A DNA stretch of 64,000 bases from Sphagnum compactum (Eukaryota > Bryophyta > Sphagnopsida > Sphagnales), in contig OZ234499.1 of assembly GCA_965153455.1 (NCBI GenBank), forward strand, positions 248,001-312,000, read 5' to 3'. A model generated the notes under the pieces. It was given only the letters and a program-made list of their open reading frames with translations. It made no database searches and was not told the DNA's origin. This document shows, piece after piece, positions 49,694-62,029 of this stretch; within the stretch, counting starts at the first letter, position 1; each line of letters opens with the position of its first letter. The position numbers and the translations under genes are program-made.

Positions 49694-50930
49694 AACAACA
49701 TGTTTGTGTACAACAACAGTACATGATGCCGACTCTCAACTCTCAACCCTAATTGAAAACTGTTAAACCCTAAACCCTAATCATGAGATGTTCTTTTTTT
49801 GTGAAGATGGGGGAATCCTTTCGTGTGAATGGGATTAAGATGGGTCCGATGTGCTTGATCTCCAACTTGACTTGAACATTAGGTTTTACCTTGGTAACCT
49901 ATCATGTAAAACATTGGTCCTCTATGGAGTTACATAACAATGCCATGGTTGGTCCTTGGTAATTTTTAGAAGAACTGTTGGATTTAGGGTTTAGAATTCC
50001 TTTTGTGAAGTGAAAGGCCGTCTGGTTCTGGGTTTAGAGAATATTTTCAAAAATTAAAACTTATGGGTTTCAGGGTTGGGTTCAAATTTTTGAGACTGCT
50101 AGTTCTCGAGTTAATGACGGTTAAAGTTTAGGGTTTATGAGACATGTTGATTTTGCATTCAACACAAAGCCAATTTTTAGACCCATATTTGAGATGGTTC
50201 CAAGTTCAATGAAAATTTTGAGGGTTTTGAATTTTATTTTAAAACATTGAAGCTGTAATCAATTTCAAAATAACAAAGCTCATTCTCAAATAGCCGAGCT
50301 CAAAAGGATTTGAGGGTTTGAGGATTTGGATTGATGCATGAAGTAGGGAATGATCGCAAAAATACCCATGTTCTTGGGATAATCAACTAGTTGGAGTCCA
50401 CAGACATGTGTTTCTTCAACTAGATACTATGGTCGTGCATGTTGATGATTGAGTTCAATCTCAAAAACTCAAACTGATTAAAAGAAACGATGGAAAATCT
50501 TCCATTCACAAAATACGTGTTTGGGAAATGAGATCGGATCTAGACTAGTCGCTAGGAGCCCTCAACCATGCAGGACCCATCCATGTTTGTAGATGTTGCC
50601 ATCCCATGGCTCAAGAATTTTTTTAAACTAGGTTCACAAGCCCATGTGACATGATGAGGGATGATTAAAGAGCTTTTTGGAGTTGCAATTGGTGCAACCT
50701 GGGCTATTCCTAATAACCATGCAGTTGGCAATGGGCATTGCTCTTTCTCAGGTAAGGCAAGCTCAAAAGAGCACACCTGGGAGAAATGCTGGTAGATCCC
50801 TAGGAGAATGGACTAATAAAGGCTTTAGAACCCTAAAACTCCAGATCTAATACCCTAAAACCCTAAACTCTAAACCTTATCTAAACCTAATACCTTAGCT
50901 GCTATCTAGACCCTATAAAAAAAGCTCTTA
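49694..50930. other. Spacer with scattered CCCTAAA/TTTAGGG words
   Basis: No gene. GTTTAGGGTTT-type and AACCCTAA-type words occur on both strands without forming one continuous array. Confidence 0.45.
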
Positions 50931-51050
50931 AGACCCATCGGGGCTAGTTCTAAGTTGAGGGTCTAGGTCCGTGTAGACCCATCGGGTCTAGTTCTAAGTT
51001 GAGGGTCTAGGTCCATGTAGACCCATCTGGTCTGGTTTGTAGACTTGGAT
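50931..51050 (+). repeat. 44-bp tandem repeat, about 2.5 copies
   Basis: AGACCCATCGGG starts at 50931 and 50975, with AGACCCATCTGG at 51019. Each is followed by TCTAGTTCTAAGTTGAGGG or a close variant. Confidence 0.85.
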
Positions 51051-51170
51051 TTGGACCTGGACCCAAACTTGAATCTGGCCAACATTGGTGCATAGGTAGG
51101 AAAATAGGTGAGTCCTAGGTAAGTAGATGTACAAAGATTATATGGTAAGGAGGTGAAGGCTATTGGGTTT

Positions 51171-51440
51171 TTAGTAGGTAGTAGGTAAACACAATGACTA
51201 AGCTAAGCATGATGGTTAGCTTGGGAACTGGGACACAATGGAAAAGTGTTTTCTTGTGCACCCACCATCCATCCCTCATGGTGCACTAGTGGCTGTTGGT
51301 TTCATTCGAGGAGGTAGGTAGGTAGAAACACAACAACTAAGCTAACCACCATGGTTAATTTGGGAACCGGAACCCAACGGAAAAGTGTTTTCCTGTCCAC
51401 CCACCATCCATCCTCACTGTGCACCAGTGACCGTTGGTTC
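51171..51440 (+). repeat. Direct repeat pair, about 135 bp each
   Basis: About 51171-51300 and 51308-51440 share TAGGTAG, ACTAAGCTAA, GGTTAGCTTGGGAAC or GGTTAATTTGGGAAC, GGAAAAGTGTTTTC, CACCCACCATCCATCC and GTTGGTT in the same order. It is an old tandem duplication. Confidence 0.8.
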
Positions 51441-51739
51441 ACCATGGGCTTAAGCCTTAAGGACCTTGGCATGAGCATGACCCTAAACCCTAAAACCCTA
51501 AAATCTAAACCCTTGGCATGAGCATGACTCTCTCTATGAGTCTGTTGTGCAATGTGTGTATTCCATTTGTCATACGGTTCCATTTTCCGTCCATGGCATG
51601 GCACCACCATGCTGATGCCATGGCAATTTTACATCTCCACATTCTATGTAGGCTTTGTCCCTCATCACTGGGTTTCTAAAATTCCAACAGGAATGTCCCA
51701 TGGAACATTGTGAGATCTTCTTTCTTCATATAAGCCTTT

Positions 51740-52365
51740 CTTGCAGAATACTTTAATTGTCATGGCTTCTTACTATGCCTTTCCTTTTGGAATATATTGA
51801 CAAGGAGCCTTCTTACTATGCCTTTGTTTTTTGGAATACATTGATCACAGTGCCTTCTTAACATGCCCTTTCTTTTTGCAACACTTCGATCACAGTAGAA
51901 TTATCTGTAAAGTCTCGCAATTAGGGGGTGAAAACAGCCAGTTTCGGCATAATAGGCCATCAAACGCGTAACTGAGAATGAAATTTTTTACAAAGCAAAC
52001 ATAGTAAACGGGACCTAAACTAGTTTTTCCGCCAATTTTGGTGGTAAAAACTGAGTTTCATCCTGTTTTTTCCTTTTTTTCCTGAGCGCCTCCACTGCTG
52101 CTACATATATTTTCACTGCTCCTACGTGTACAACTACTATAATTAGTCTCGAACCTCTTCGTGCATTAAATGCTGAGTTTCAGCACTTCATTTTGAGATT
52201 TAATAAAATATCCTTACTTTGCAAGATACCACTGAAAGAGGGGATAGGGGGTGAAAACAGGCCCAAAGACAGGGTGAAGACAGGGTGACTTTTAGGGATG
52301 CCTTTCTTTTCATGATTACATTGATCATAAAGTCTTCTTTTTGGAATACATTGAAAATGGATGTA
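51740..52365 (+). repeat. Local repeat of CTTCTTACTATGCCTTT-type units, split by an inserted repeat
   Basis: Units with GCCTTCTTACTATGCCTTT, TTTTGGAATACATTGATCAC and variants occur three times in 51740-51898. They resume at 52298 with GATGCCTTTCTTTTCATGA and TTTTTGGAATACATTGA. Dispersed repeat A lies between, consistent with insertion into the array. Confidence 0.65.
51919..52285 (+). repeat. Dispersed repeat family A, copy 3 (longest copy)
   Basis: Combines the left half shared with copy 1 (CAGTTTCGGCATAATAGGCC, CGCCAATTTTGGTGG) and the right half shared with copy 2 (CTTCATTTTGAGATTTAAT, ATCCTTACTTTGC). Near both edges a similar sequence appears (TTAGGGGGTGAAAACAG near 51921 and ATAGGGGGTGAAAACAG near 52245) in the same orientation. 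It has no coding potential; it could be a SINE, a short solo LTR or another non-autonomous element. Confidence 0.75.
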
Positions 52366-53440
52366 CTTCATGCAAAAACAGATGAATGTTGCAACATAAG
52401 CTACTGTTCAGAGGTTCTTGACCCCATGGCTCAATGTGGTTGGTCCTCAACCTACTTTTCACCCACCATAACCTTTGCCATGATGTTCCTACTGACTTTC
52501 CTACCTAGCAACCTTGTAACCCTCATGTGAATGAATAAAATGACGACATAACCCTCATGTCGATGGATGAAAAAATAACCCTCATCTAGATATGCACTTG
52601 GTTCTGTCCATCTAGTCACCGGAGACACTTAGTCAGTCATCCATTTTTCACAAGACGGTTTTGATTTTGGTAAGTAAAGTCTCAAACCTCGAAATGGTAG
52701 ATTATGTATGATAACCAGCTTGCGGTCACCTCAGCTTTTTTGTGTAACAAGGGATCTCCAAATGGTTAACCTAGTCCATAGTCGTCTTCTTGAAAGTGCA
52801 TCAACATAGTGGGGAGCAAATGTCCTAAGTCCTTCTATTTTGTGAGGACGGTTATGATCACAAAATCCCATCTCCTCTGGAACCCATTGTTGTTGTTGGA
52901 ACTTACTTCCCCCTCCCACCCGACTTGACCCAACCCAACCCAACTCCATACAACGTATAATATCATGGCCTGCAACACTCGGTTGTTACCAAGGAGACAC
53001 AAGGCAGAAGGCTCTTTTGGCAGTAGTTAGTGTGTGGAGCTGCTCGCAAATGGTGAGAAAATGGGTGGTCAGACTGCACACTTTCTTTGGGTTTTGGGAC
53101 TTTCGCATGAATGAAATAAAGGAGTTAATTAGATTACACTAACATTAATTTAAACTACATTACATTTGTTTAGATAGATGTTTGTCTTCAGACATTTTTC
53201 TATAAGCAGTCCGGACTCCATGGAGACACACAAAGGGATTTATCTTATCACCTCGGCTTTGCTTGCAGGTGAAGCAAATGGGAAGATGGATTCAATGATC
53301 TCTTTGGTGATATTCTTGTGAAGAAAATTTCTGTACTTTGGCAGCCCAAACTATATTGAACACAACACATCCAATCTATTCAATCACAAGTACAAAAGTA
53401 CTATGCTGGTGCTATATGATGATCCACCTTGCTGGGGCCA
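52366..53440. other. Spacer without recognisable gene
   Basis: Mixed composition. Frames at 52285-52530 and 52731-52949 carry no known domain. Confidence 0.4.
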
Positions 53441-53468
53441 AAGAGAGAGAGAGAGAGAGAGAGAGAGA
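53441..53468. repeat. (GA)n microsatellite
   Basis: About 14 GA units. Confidence 0.9.
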
Positions 53469-53596
53469 ATTGAAAACCTACCAGCCATGATGATAAGTGC
53501 TACATAAATTAATATTTCTTTTGCAAGGGGAAAAAAACAAATTGGGCAATTCTTCCTTGTTTACCATGAATGAATGAGAGAGACCTAAATTGTTTG

Positions 53597-53790
53597 TTAC
53601 CATAAGAGACCCAAATCCTTTGTTACCACCAATGAATTGGAGAGACCCAAATCCTTTGTTACCACCAATGAATTGGAGAGACCCAAATCCTTTCTTACCA
53701 CCAATGAATTAGAGATATCCAAACCCTTTAGTGCCCATAAATGAAATTGGAGAGACCCAAATCCTTTGTTAGCATTCATGAAAGTGTAGA
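53597..53790 (-). repeat. 36-bp tandem repeat, open as a 12-residue repeat on the minus strand
   Basis: GAGACCCAAATCCTTTGTTA starts at 53606 and 53642, with a close variant at 53678 (36-bp period). Decayed units follow near 53712 and 53752. Because 36 is a multiple of three, the minus strand stays open (53833-53597) and would encode repeated DLGLSNSLVVTK. No flanking gene structure supports translation. Confidence 0.8.
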
Positions 53791-53833
53791 GAGCCAAAAC
53801 CTTGAAGTTGAAGAGTTGCAAGGAATTACTCAA

Positions 53834-55926
53834 CCTTTTTTTGCTTCACCCTTTTCATTCTTTCCAACCCTATGTGGTGAAAACAGAATTCATGATCATT
53901 ATATAGGCAAAGTACATCTACTCCTAGTTTGGAAAAATAGTACATATGTGTGCATGTTTTTATGGGGGATCATTTGACAATGACCAATTCAAGAATGGAG
54001 ATTAGAATTGTGGGATGCAATGTAGCAATCATTTTGAGTTATGGTGAGTCATGATGACTACTCTTCTTTTTCCCACCTTAGCTAATTTGTGTGTTATTTG
54101 GGACTAAAACTAAAATCCTATTGGAATCCTCTCTTGTGGGACTTGCTATGGTGGGTAGCAAGGAATATTTCACCCTTGCAAAACTTGGAGAATCCATTTC
54201 ATACCGATACGTGTGCATTTCACCATCCATAGAAATTTCCCAAACCTTTTATCAAAAAATACAGATTGAAACATATCATCAAGTTCTTTTTTAGTATTTG
54301 AATGATCCTCCATTATTGGAAAAAGATACCATTTTATTTTTTGTTGCATACTTAACATGTTATCGAATGGGTGTTTCGAGCTTTGGATTCGTACAAAGGC
54401 TCACACAAAAAAGTTCGTTGAGAATTTAGACTTTGAAGGGTGACCCAAAAAAGTTTTCAAAAGGGACATGCACCAATTGATGTGGCTCTGCAACATTCAT
54501 TACATTGCATTAATGCTTCTATGAATGCTAATGAGGTGTCACACTTGATGTTACTAGAGGATTTGTAAAGGTTATTAAGATAGGAATCATTAGAACTTTT
54601 GTCTTAAGGTAATGCAAAGTGCAAATTGTTTGTAAGTATTGAAAAGTATTTGTAATTGATTATAACATCAAAATGGGTTAATAGAAGTGGAATTTTGTAA
54701 ATAAGATTCATCATGAATTATAAGTGAAAAGACGGATGGATATGGATTCAATAAATAATTGTCTTTATGGGCTTTATGTTTGAGAATCTTTTGATTATGG
54801 ACTTCCTTGGGCTCATGAATGATTTAGTTAATTATTATGGATTAAGTATGATAAAAGTCAATTACTTGGACTTGACTAAGTTGTAGGAAAGTAAGTTTCA
54901 AATAATTTAATGATTCATTCATAGAAGGATGATACTTCAAAAGATTAATACGTAGAAGAATGCTTTTGCTTTGAAGTTGATTAATGATGATGTTCAAATA
55001 GATGTAGATAAACGGGGTTGATAATTCATCCATTCCTTTCTTAAATATTTAAAAGGTTTATGGGTGGAATTTCAAGTTATTTTCCTTTCACGATTTCATG
55101 TTGCTAGTTTGTTATTAAGCTTTGGGACAAGTTATTTTGTCTAATGAGCCTAGGTTGTAATAAACTTGTGTCATTTCAATTTTTTAAAAGTTCACCATAG
55201 CAAAATTATGTGTTTTTGATAAGTGGTTCATGTAAGATGAGGTCTTTAAGCATGTGTGATGAGCTTTCCATTGGGTGTAGCCCACACAAAAACCAAAATT
55301 TAGGCACTTGGGTGTGATTTTAGCCCCAAAATATGTAAGTTTCATTTCTTGTATTGTGAATTTTTTTTATGATGTGTGTGTATATTGCACAAGGATTTAG
55401 TTATTGTAATAGACATATATGTTAAAAAAGAGTTAATTAAAAATTAACTTTGATATGTCCAAGTTACCTAGGTTATGTTACATAACCACATCATGTTTTG
55501 AAGGTGTTTTTAAATATTTTGGATAAATATGTACTAATGTTCATGGAATTTAAGTATTAAGGTAGGTGAAAATGGGGAATTAACATAGTTAGGGAAATTA
55601 TTTTTTATAGCAAACAAAAACTATAGATAACAACTAAGAAGTCCATTTTCTTTCTATAAAAGAAGGGTGCGTGGGGCTTAAGTTTTGAGGATTTTATTTT
55701 CAAGGGCATGAAAGAGGACATGGAAAATGTCAACCATTATATGTTATTTCGTTGAACTAATGGTGGTTCAATGTTTAGTGTATTTCATTAAATTAGAACC
55801 AATGTTGGACTACTATTTACTTTTTAACACATTCAATGGACATGACTATAAAGCCACTAAGTAGAATCCATGAGTGGAATATGGAATTTTACAAATCAAA
55901 AATTGACAATTTATACTGAATCACTA
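53834..55926. other. Gene-free AT-rich spacer
   Basis: Nothing supportable on either strand; small opposite-strand frames near 54091-54358 lack domains. Confidence 0.45.
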
Positions 55927-57600
55927 TAAGAAAATAAAGTGATTTACAAATGGGCTTGCAATTGTGTTTTTGAATTGCAATGACTAGTTGCAACTCAATG
56001 TAATATTACGCCATGAGTGCTATTGGACAAGTTGCAAGAATTTTAGTAGATGCAATTCACCGTATATGTATGCAACATATGCAACTCCCTCGTAATTTCA
56101 CAAAAATAACTTTTGTACAATTACAATGTAATTACTATGCAATTACAGTTACAATGTCATGTTGACATTGCAACTCATCCATCCACGATGATGAACTTTG
56201 TTCATTTTTGTGGCAATTGTTTTGTAATTGTAGGTGCAATGAGAACACATTACAAAATGGAATTGCATTGCCAGTTGGTGACAACTAATTTGTGCACATT
56301 GTAATATACGTTTGTAGTTATATAGGCTCACCACATGGCGACTACTTTGAAATTAAAACTTTGAACGTCTATTGTTGAGTGACTATTAGGAAACTTCCTC
56401 CTTTCACCATTGTTGTACATTGGTTGTTTTGTTGTTGTCATGTAGTTGTCTTGTACAATTGACCCTTAAATAATAGGCAACTTGAAAATTAGATTGTCAA
56501 AAAACTATACAAACTTACAACTATGTAACTTTTTCAAAACAACTGTAGTGTTGCTACTATAGTAATATTTAATAACCACATTTGTAACATAAAATAACAT
56601 ATTCACAACTAAAATAAACCCATTGCGTACCTTATAGTTGTTATGGAGTTGAAAGATTACAAGGGGCAATGACTAAATTACTATGTAATAATTAACTAAT
56701 GGGGATATTGCAACTAAAAAACAACTATTATGTTCATATATTTGTATTCCCTAACAATGGACAACTATTTACACTTGGATGTTACCTTATCGGGTCATGT
56801 ATAGTTGTCCAATAATTGTTTAAATTACATATTACCACAAAGTGGCAACTACTTGTAACTTAGAAACAATGATGGTGGCCATTTCAAAGCAATTGAACAC
56901 CAACCAATGTTTTCCTCAATTAAAACTATGTGCATACTATGTACCATTAGTTTACAACTTAATATATTCCATCATTACATATAAACATGACATTGATTTG
57001 AAATTATATGCATTAACATTCAAGGTTGGAAAATACATTATAAGAACATTTAAAAGATCCTTCTTTAAAATAAAATACAATTCAAGACTACAAATTCAAA
57101 TATAATGCCCAAACTACTTATGGCAAAGGTTTTCCTCTTCCCATATAAAGGGTCATTACAAAAATGATAAACCACAACAATGAAATATTGTTGTTTAGAA
57201 CTTTTAGATTGTATTTCCATTTTGTAAGATGTTTTCTTCCATTTTGTTGAAACTTGAAATGGGACTTGAACCACATTTTTTTGATTTCCACTTTGTCTGC
57301 TTAAAATCTACCATATTCTAATAGTTAGTGTCACATGTGAAATGTAGTCAATAACATATACATAAAATGATAATGTGGAAGATATCTATACATTCATATT
57401 TTAACATGTTTGAAACTATTTCACAACTATACTCAAACTAATTTTGTTTTAACAAGCGATATACATCACACATTGTGACTACATTGCAACAACATTAACA
57501 CAATGTGACTACAATGCCATTATATTAACATAATGTGACAAAAATGCAAAAAAAAACATGTGCAACTATAATATAGATTAAACTACAACCTACATTCATA
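55926..57600 (+). mobile_element. Candidate CACTA-type left terminus with TTGCAA/CAACTA-rich subterminal region
   Basis: CACTATAAGAAAATAAAG begins at about 55926. The following 1.6 kb is rich in TTGCAA, GCAACT, CAATTAC and TAGTTGT words in both orientations (for example near 55973, 55988, 56030, 56073, 56118 and 56141, continuing near 57480-57530). The layout is like the subterminal regions of CACTA elements, with a different word from the first element. No inverted partner end was found in the window. Confidence 0.4.
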
Positions 57601-58099
57601 GACATTGATGGTTTTTCAAAATAAGATGCATCACATAATTGGAGTATCTAAAGATGACTTACCATATTTGGTCTCTTACTTCACTTTTATTATTTTAACA
57701 TTTGTCTTGCATGTATTGGTTTGACACAATAAATAACGCATTTAGTTCAACATAGTTATTAGTAAACTAGCAAAATTGTATAACATCATGTGTGCATGTT
57801 TTTTAATTTCACTATATATTTTCATACACAACCATCATTTTATTTTTGATAAAACCTTACCTTTTATGTACTATTTTGATTTTGATAGATTCAAGCATTA
57901 CCAATGAAACATTATATAAAAGAAAAGCAATAAAAAAAAAAGTTAGAATAAATGCACAAAATAACGTGTGTTTGAACAAACTAATTTTGCTTCAATTCCA
58001 CCTTTCACCCCAAAATCCAAATGTTCAAACACAAACAAATTTACCCCTCCCAAGTCCCTCACCATTATAAGTAACACCAAGTACAAGTCAACTTCTAAA

Positions 58100-61000
58100 C
58101 AAAATGCATGTTAACTAGGTTGTTTTGTAGTTTTTTCAATTGGTTTAATACCAATTTCCTCCACATGCTCAACATTGCCCATGAATTGGGTATCAATTTT
58201 TATTGTAGACACAAGCTGAATAGGTGTGTTGATGAAGGTTCATGTTGGCGTAACAAATATTTCTGATGCATGTGGTGTGATGGAAATCAAGGTAATATTT
58301 GAACCTACACCTCTCTAATGTGGGGTCAAAGATACAATAACAAATTATAGTGTCTTTAATGGCTCTATTATACTACTAACCACTAGTGATGGGGTAACAA
58401 TAGGTACAACAATAATGATAATAAATAAAGGAAGAGGTAGGAGTTTTTAATTGGTTCCTTCTCTAATTGGACTAATTAGTGTAGTTGTCACAACATATTG
58501 TTCACCTTGATGTTTAGATCCCAAGGTTGATGATGATGTTGCACCTGTTGTTTTTGTGTTGACTTCCAATTTGTAGGTACAAAGGTAGGTGAGATGTACT
58601 TGAAATCTAGAAATGTAGTACGATAAACTTGTAGTTCTAGCTGACAGAATTGTTCATTAGTTTAAACTAGCTCCATGTTTTCCTAGATTTGCTCCTTTGT
58701 AAATTCTTGTATTGTTTGCCACCATTCCTTCCATTTAGGATTCTTGTCTTACAAAAGCCTGATTTTAGACCTTCGAACAAAGTATTATCCGGCAACAACT
58801 CTTAAAACTCCTTTAACTTGTTGTGCATCCAAATAGGTAAGGCCTAGGTTGGTTTGTTTAATTGTACCTTTGTTAGTTCATATTGCCCCTTCAAATCTTG
58901 GACTTGAACATGCAAGGTTTGAGTTTGCTTTTCCAATTTGATATTGGTTATAAAAAATTCTTTCTATTCTTAATAGGTATGCTCCAAATTAGTTATGATC
59001 TTTTTTTATTCCACGCTAGATTGTTCCATCTTGGAGTAATTTCTAGTAATTTGGTTATGTTTGATTTGGAATGTATTAAGGTCATTCTAATTATTTTAAT
59101 TAAACTAATTTAGGTCAATGTACTTTTGTTGTAGGTTTTCTATTATCTTCATAGCTTGCTTAGCTTGAGTCACCCTTAAGGTCATGTTATCATTTTCAAC
59201 TTGGACCTTGGCTGATTGCCCCTTGATTGCAGCCAATTCCTTCTCTTAATTCATCAAGGTTATTACATAGTGGTCAACTTTAAATTATGGGTTTGTAACA
59301 TACTACCTATTTCTTGTAAGTTTTTTTTGGTTTGATCAAACTAAACACGTATGTTGGTGAGTCCTTCCAAGATTTTTGATTAGGTGTTAGCATTTTGAGC
59401 ATTTTGTGCAAATAACACAATGATATGCCTCAAGGTTTATGTAGAAGTAATAGATACTAAGGTTTTTTAAATGGTTTAAAATTGTGGGTTTTGTAGGTTG
59501 GTGGATTCAACTATAGGTTGTTTGAATAGAGTTACCTTAGGAGCAAGTTTTATAATCTTTGCAAGTTGAAATAAAGGTTTAGAAACAAGTAAGAGGGTTT
59601 GAGGAACTTCAAGAATTTACTCTATATTGGTTTCATGTTCATCCTCAAAATTTACCAAGTATTTTTTGGTTGTGTCTCTTCTTCATTCCCACAACCAACT
59701 TTTTAAATTTTCGTTTCTTCATCATTTTCTAATTCAATAATCAAAACTTGTGCATAGGTTTGTGTTTTCTTTTAGTTGGAGGATTGGTTGATTTAGAATT
59801 TAACCTATCTCAAAGTGTTGGTGGTTTTGTATAGGTCTTCAATCAATGTGATTGGTGTATAAGTAATGGCAGAATAGTTGCAGATCCCACATGCCTTCTC
59901 TCCTTCAAAAATTGCTCCTTGGTTACAAGCTTAAATGAAAACTCTCAATCTTCAACAACATGTTTGCACTTTGAGTTTACTTGTTGCTTGTACAAGTTCA
60001 TCATGTGACGTTGTTCGCAGTGAAATCACTTTAGACAAACGAAACCACTTCCTTAGCAAAACTTTTAGATGACTGGTCTTAATAACATGTTACAATTTTA
60101 CTATTACCAAGTGTTAAATTGGTTACAATCTTCTTTTGGTAGTATGTCCATTGGGTGAGTTTGATTAACATTTGAATAAACACAATAAAACACCAATTGA
60201 TTTTATGGGCTCTATTTGTTAAATCAAATGAGATGGCAACCCTATTGTTAAAATAAACCAACCACTTTTTTTGGTATATGATCTACAATATGGCTACAAA
60301 TCAAAGATGAAATTCATTGTGAACAAAAATTACATTTCACTATTCATTTTTGACAAAGTCATTGGTGCCCCATAGTTTTATGCAAAGCAACTTAAGCTTT
60401 TTTGATTGATGCATTTGCATATTAATGAACTGCTCCTTCAAAAGAAATGCCAAGTTGTTCATGAATTAATATTTGGTCAATGAAGATTTTCTTTCCGTGT
60501 ACTTGAACTTGGATGCTCCCACCTTTTATAGCCTCTCAAGTTCACAAAAATTCCTTCAAGATGTTTTTTCTTGGAGTAGTCCACTATATGTTAAAAAGCC
60601 TTTCCAATTCGGCTTGTTTCACCCATTTGTGCTTAACAGGTTCCATCTTAATCCATTATAACATCCTTTAAACCTTCTTTTCCTTAAGCACCTAATGTTT
60701 TCTTTCAAGTTTATTAGACACAACCAACTCTTCCACAATAATTTTCCCCATTATTTTCATCATGAATTTCACACAAAATCTAAGGGTATAGTGACTCTCA
60801 ACAATTCTTTTTGGAAAGGTTCTTCAAAGAAGGCTTCTACAACATGTTCATTTGTAAATGGTTGTTGCAACTCCTCTTCTTCTTTGAATTCTTGCTCAAG
60901 TGTTTCGTATGGCTACTCCTCAACAACAAGTTAGTGAGCAAGGATCTCTTGCTCCTCTTCCAAGTTTAATATTACTATAACCGATGTTGGAGTGTTGGTT

Positions 61001-61130
61001 CTCAAAGGTCATCGAAGGAGGTACAAAACCACTTCAAGCTCCTTGTTTAACTTTGATTTTGCTCATGTTGCTCCAATTCTTTTTCCTTTTTTTTCTTAGT
61101 GCTTGTGAAACCAATGGTTCAATGTAAATG
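58100..61130 (-). pseudogene. Degenerate transposon protein-coding region, family unidentified
   Basis: The minus strand shows many short protein-like stretches separated by stops and frameshifts. The clearest is 60261-60079, containing FNNRVAISFDLTNRAHKINW and IQMLIKLTQWTYYQ. Elsewhere there are Lys/Glu-rich coiled-coil-like stretches, and the Leu-rich pattern of a decayed long ORF extends over about 3 kb. It lies between two CACTA-like termini, so it may be the eroded interior of such an element. Confidence 0.3.
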
Positions 61131-61421
61131 GATCATGGGAGCCAAACTTGTTTTAATATCTATTTCTTAATTTACTCGCTTCTTGTGTTCTAATATTTTT
61201 TATCAAACTATTTTTCTTTAGTTTTTTTTATCAATCTTTCAAAAGCACTTTCACTTATTGCCTCAAGTGTCACTTTAATGAAAAGAAAGGTCCCAAAAGA
61301 CATGCTAAAAAGTACATAACATTTTTTTATACTATTTTATTGATTGATAAAGGTTTTGTGGTTGTGAATAAACATGTCCTTTACCTTGGGTTATAGACCT
61401 TTATTAAGAAATCACCTACAT

Positions 61422-61960
61422 TCACTAGTAGAAAACCCCCCCTTTTGCAACTATGTTTTCAACTACATCTTGACTATAAAACATAGTTGAAAGTAACAAA
61501 AATAGTTGCAAAATAATTTTTACAACTGAAAAATATTTTTCTCAACTGCAAACCAAAAAAGTTAACAAGTACAAGTCAACAATGACATTCCAATTGAAAG
61601 AATTTGCTACATGTCAACACCACATCAATAACCATCATTAACCATTTTAGTTGCAAACTATCTTACCAACCTAGTCACAAGATGTTGTCAACTTCCCTTG
61701 ACTAATGGATGAACTTCAATTGCTAACTATGTATGACATCAACAAAAATATTCAATTACACTTTCAACTACATTTCAACTATGTGAATTGAATGTTTAAC
61801 CAATGATGTGGTGACATGTGGCAAACCCAAAACAATCCACCGTTGATTAGCTATAGTAGAAATTAAGTCGAAAAATAAACTATGTTACAACTATGATGGT
61901 TAATGCATTTGGCCAATGGTGGAATGACACGTGTAGAATGATTTAATAAGGTTTGGGCTG
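61422..61960 (+). mobile_element. Candidate CACTA-type left terminus (CACTAGTAGAAAACC) with AGTTG/CAACT subterminal words
   Basis: CACTAGTAGAAAACCCCCCC begins at about 61422 and strongly resembles plant CACTA ends. Directly inside are repeated GCAACTATG, CAACTACAT, ATAGTTGAAAG and TAGTTGCAAAA words. One pair, CAACTATGTTTTCAACTA against ACTATAAAACATAGTTG, can fold into a hairpin. The matching right end is not seen before 64000, so it may lie outside the window or be lost. Confidence 0.5.
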
Positions 61961-62029
61961 AACAAATAATTAAATGACATGTGGCATAACCTAGGCCTAT
62001 CTATGTTTATGGTGCCTAATCATAGGCAA

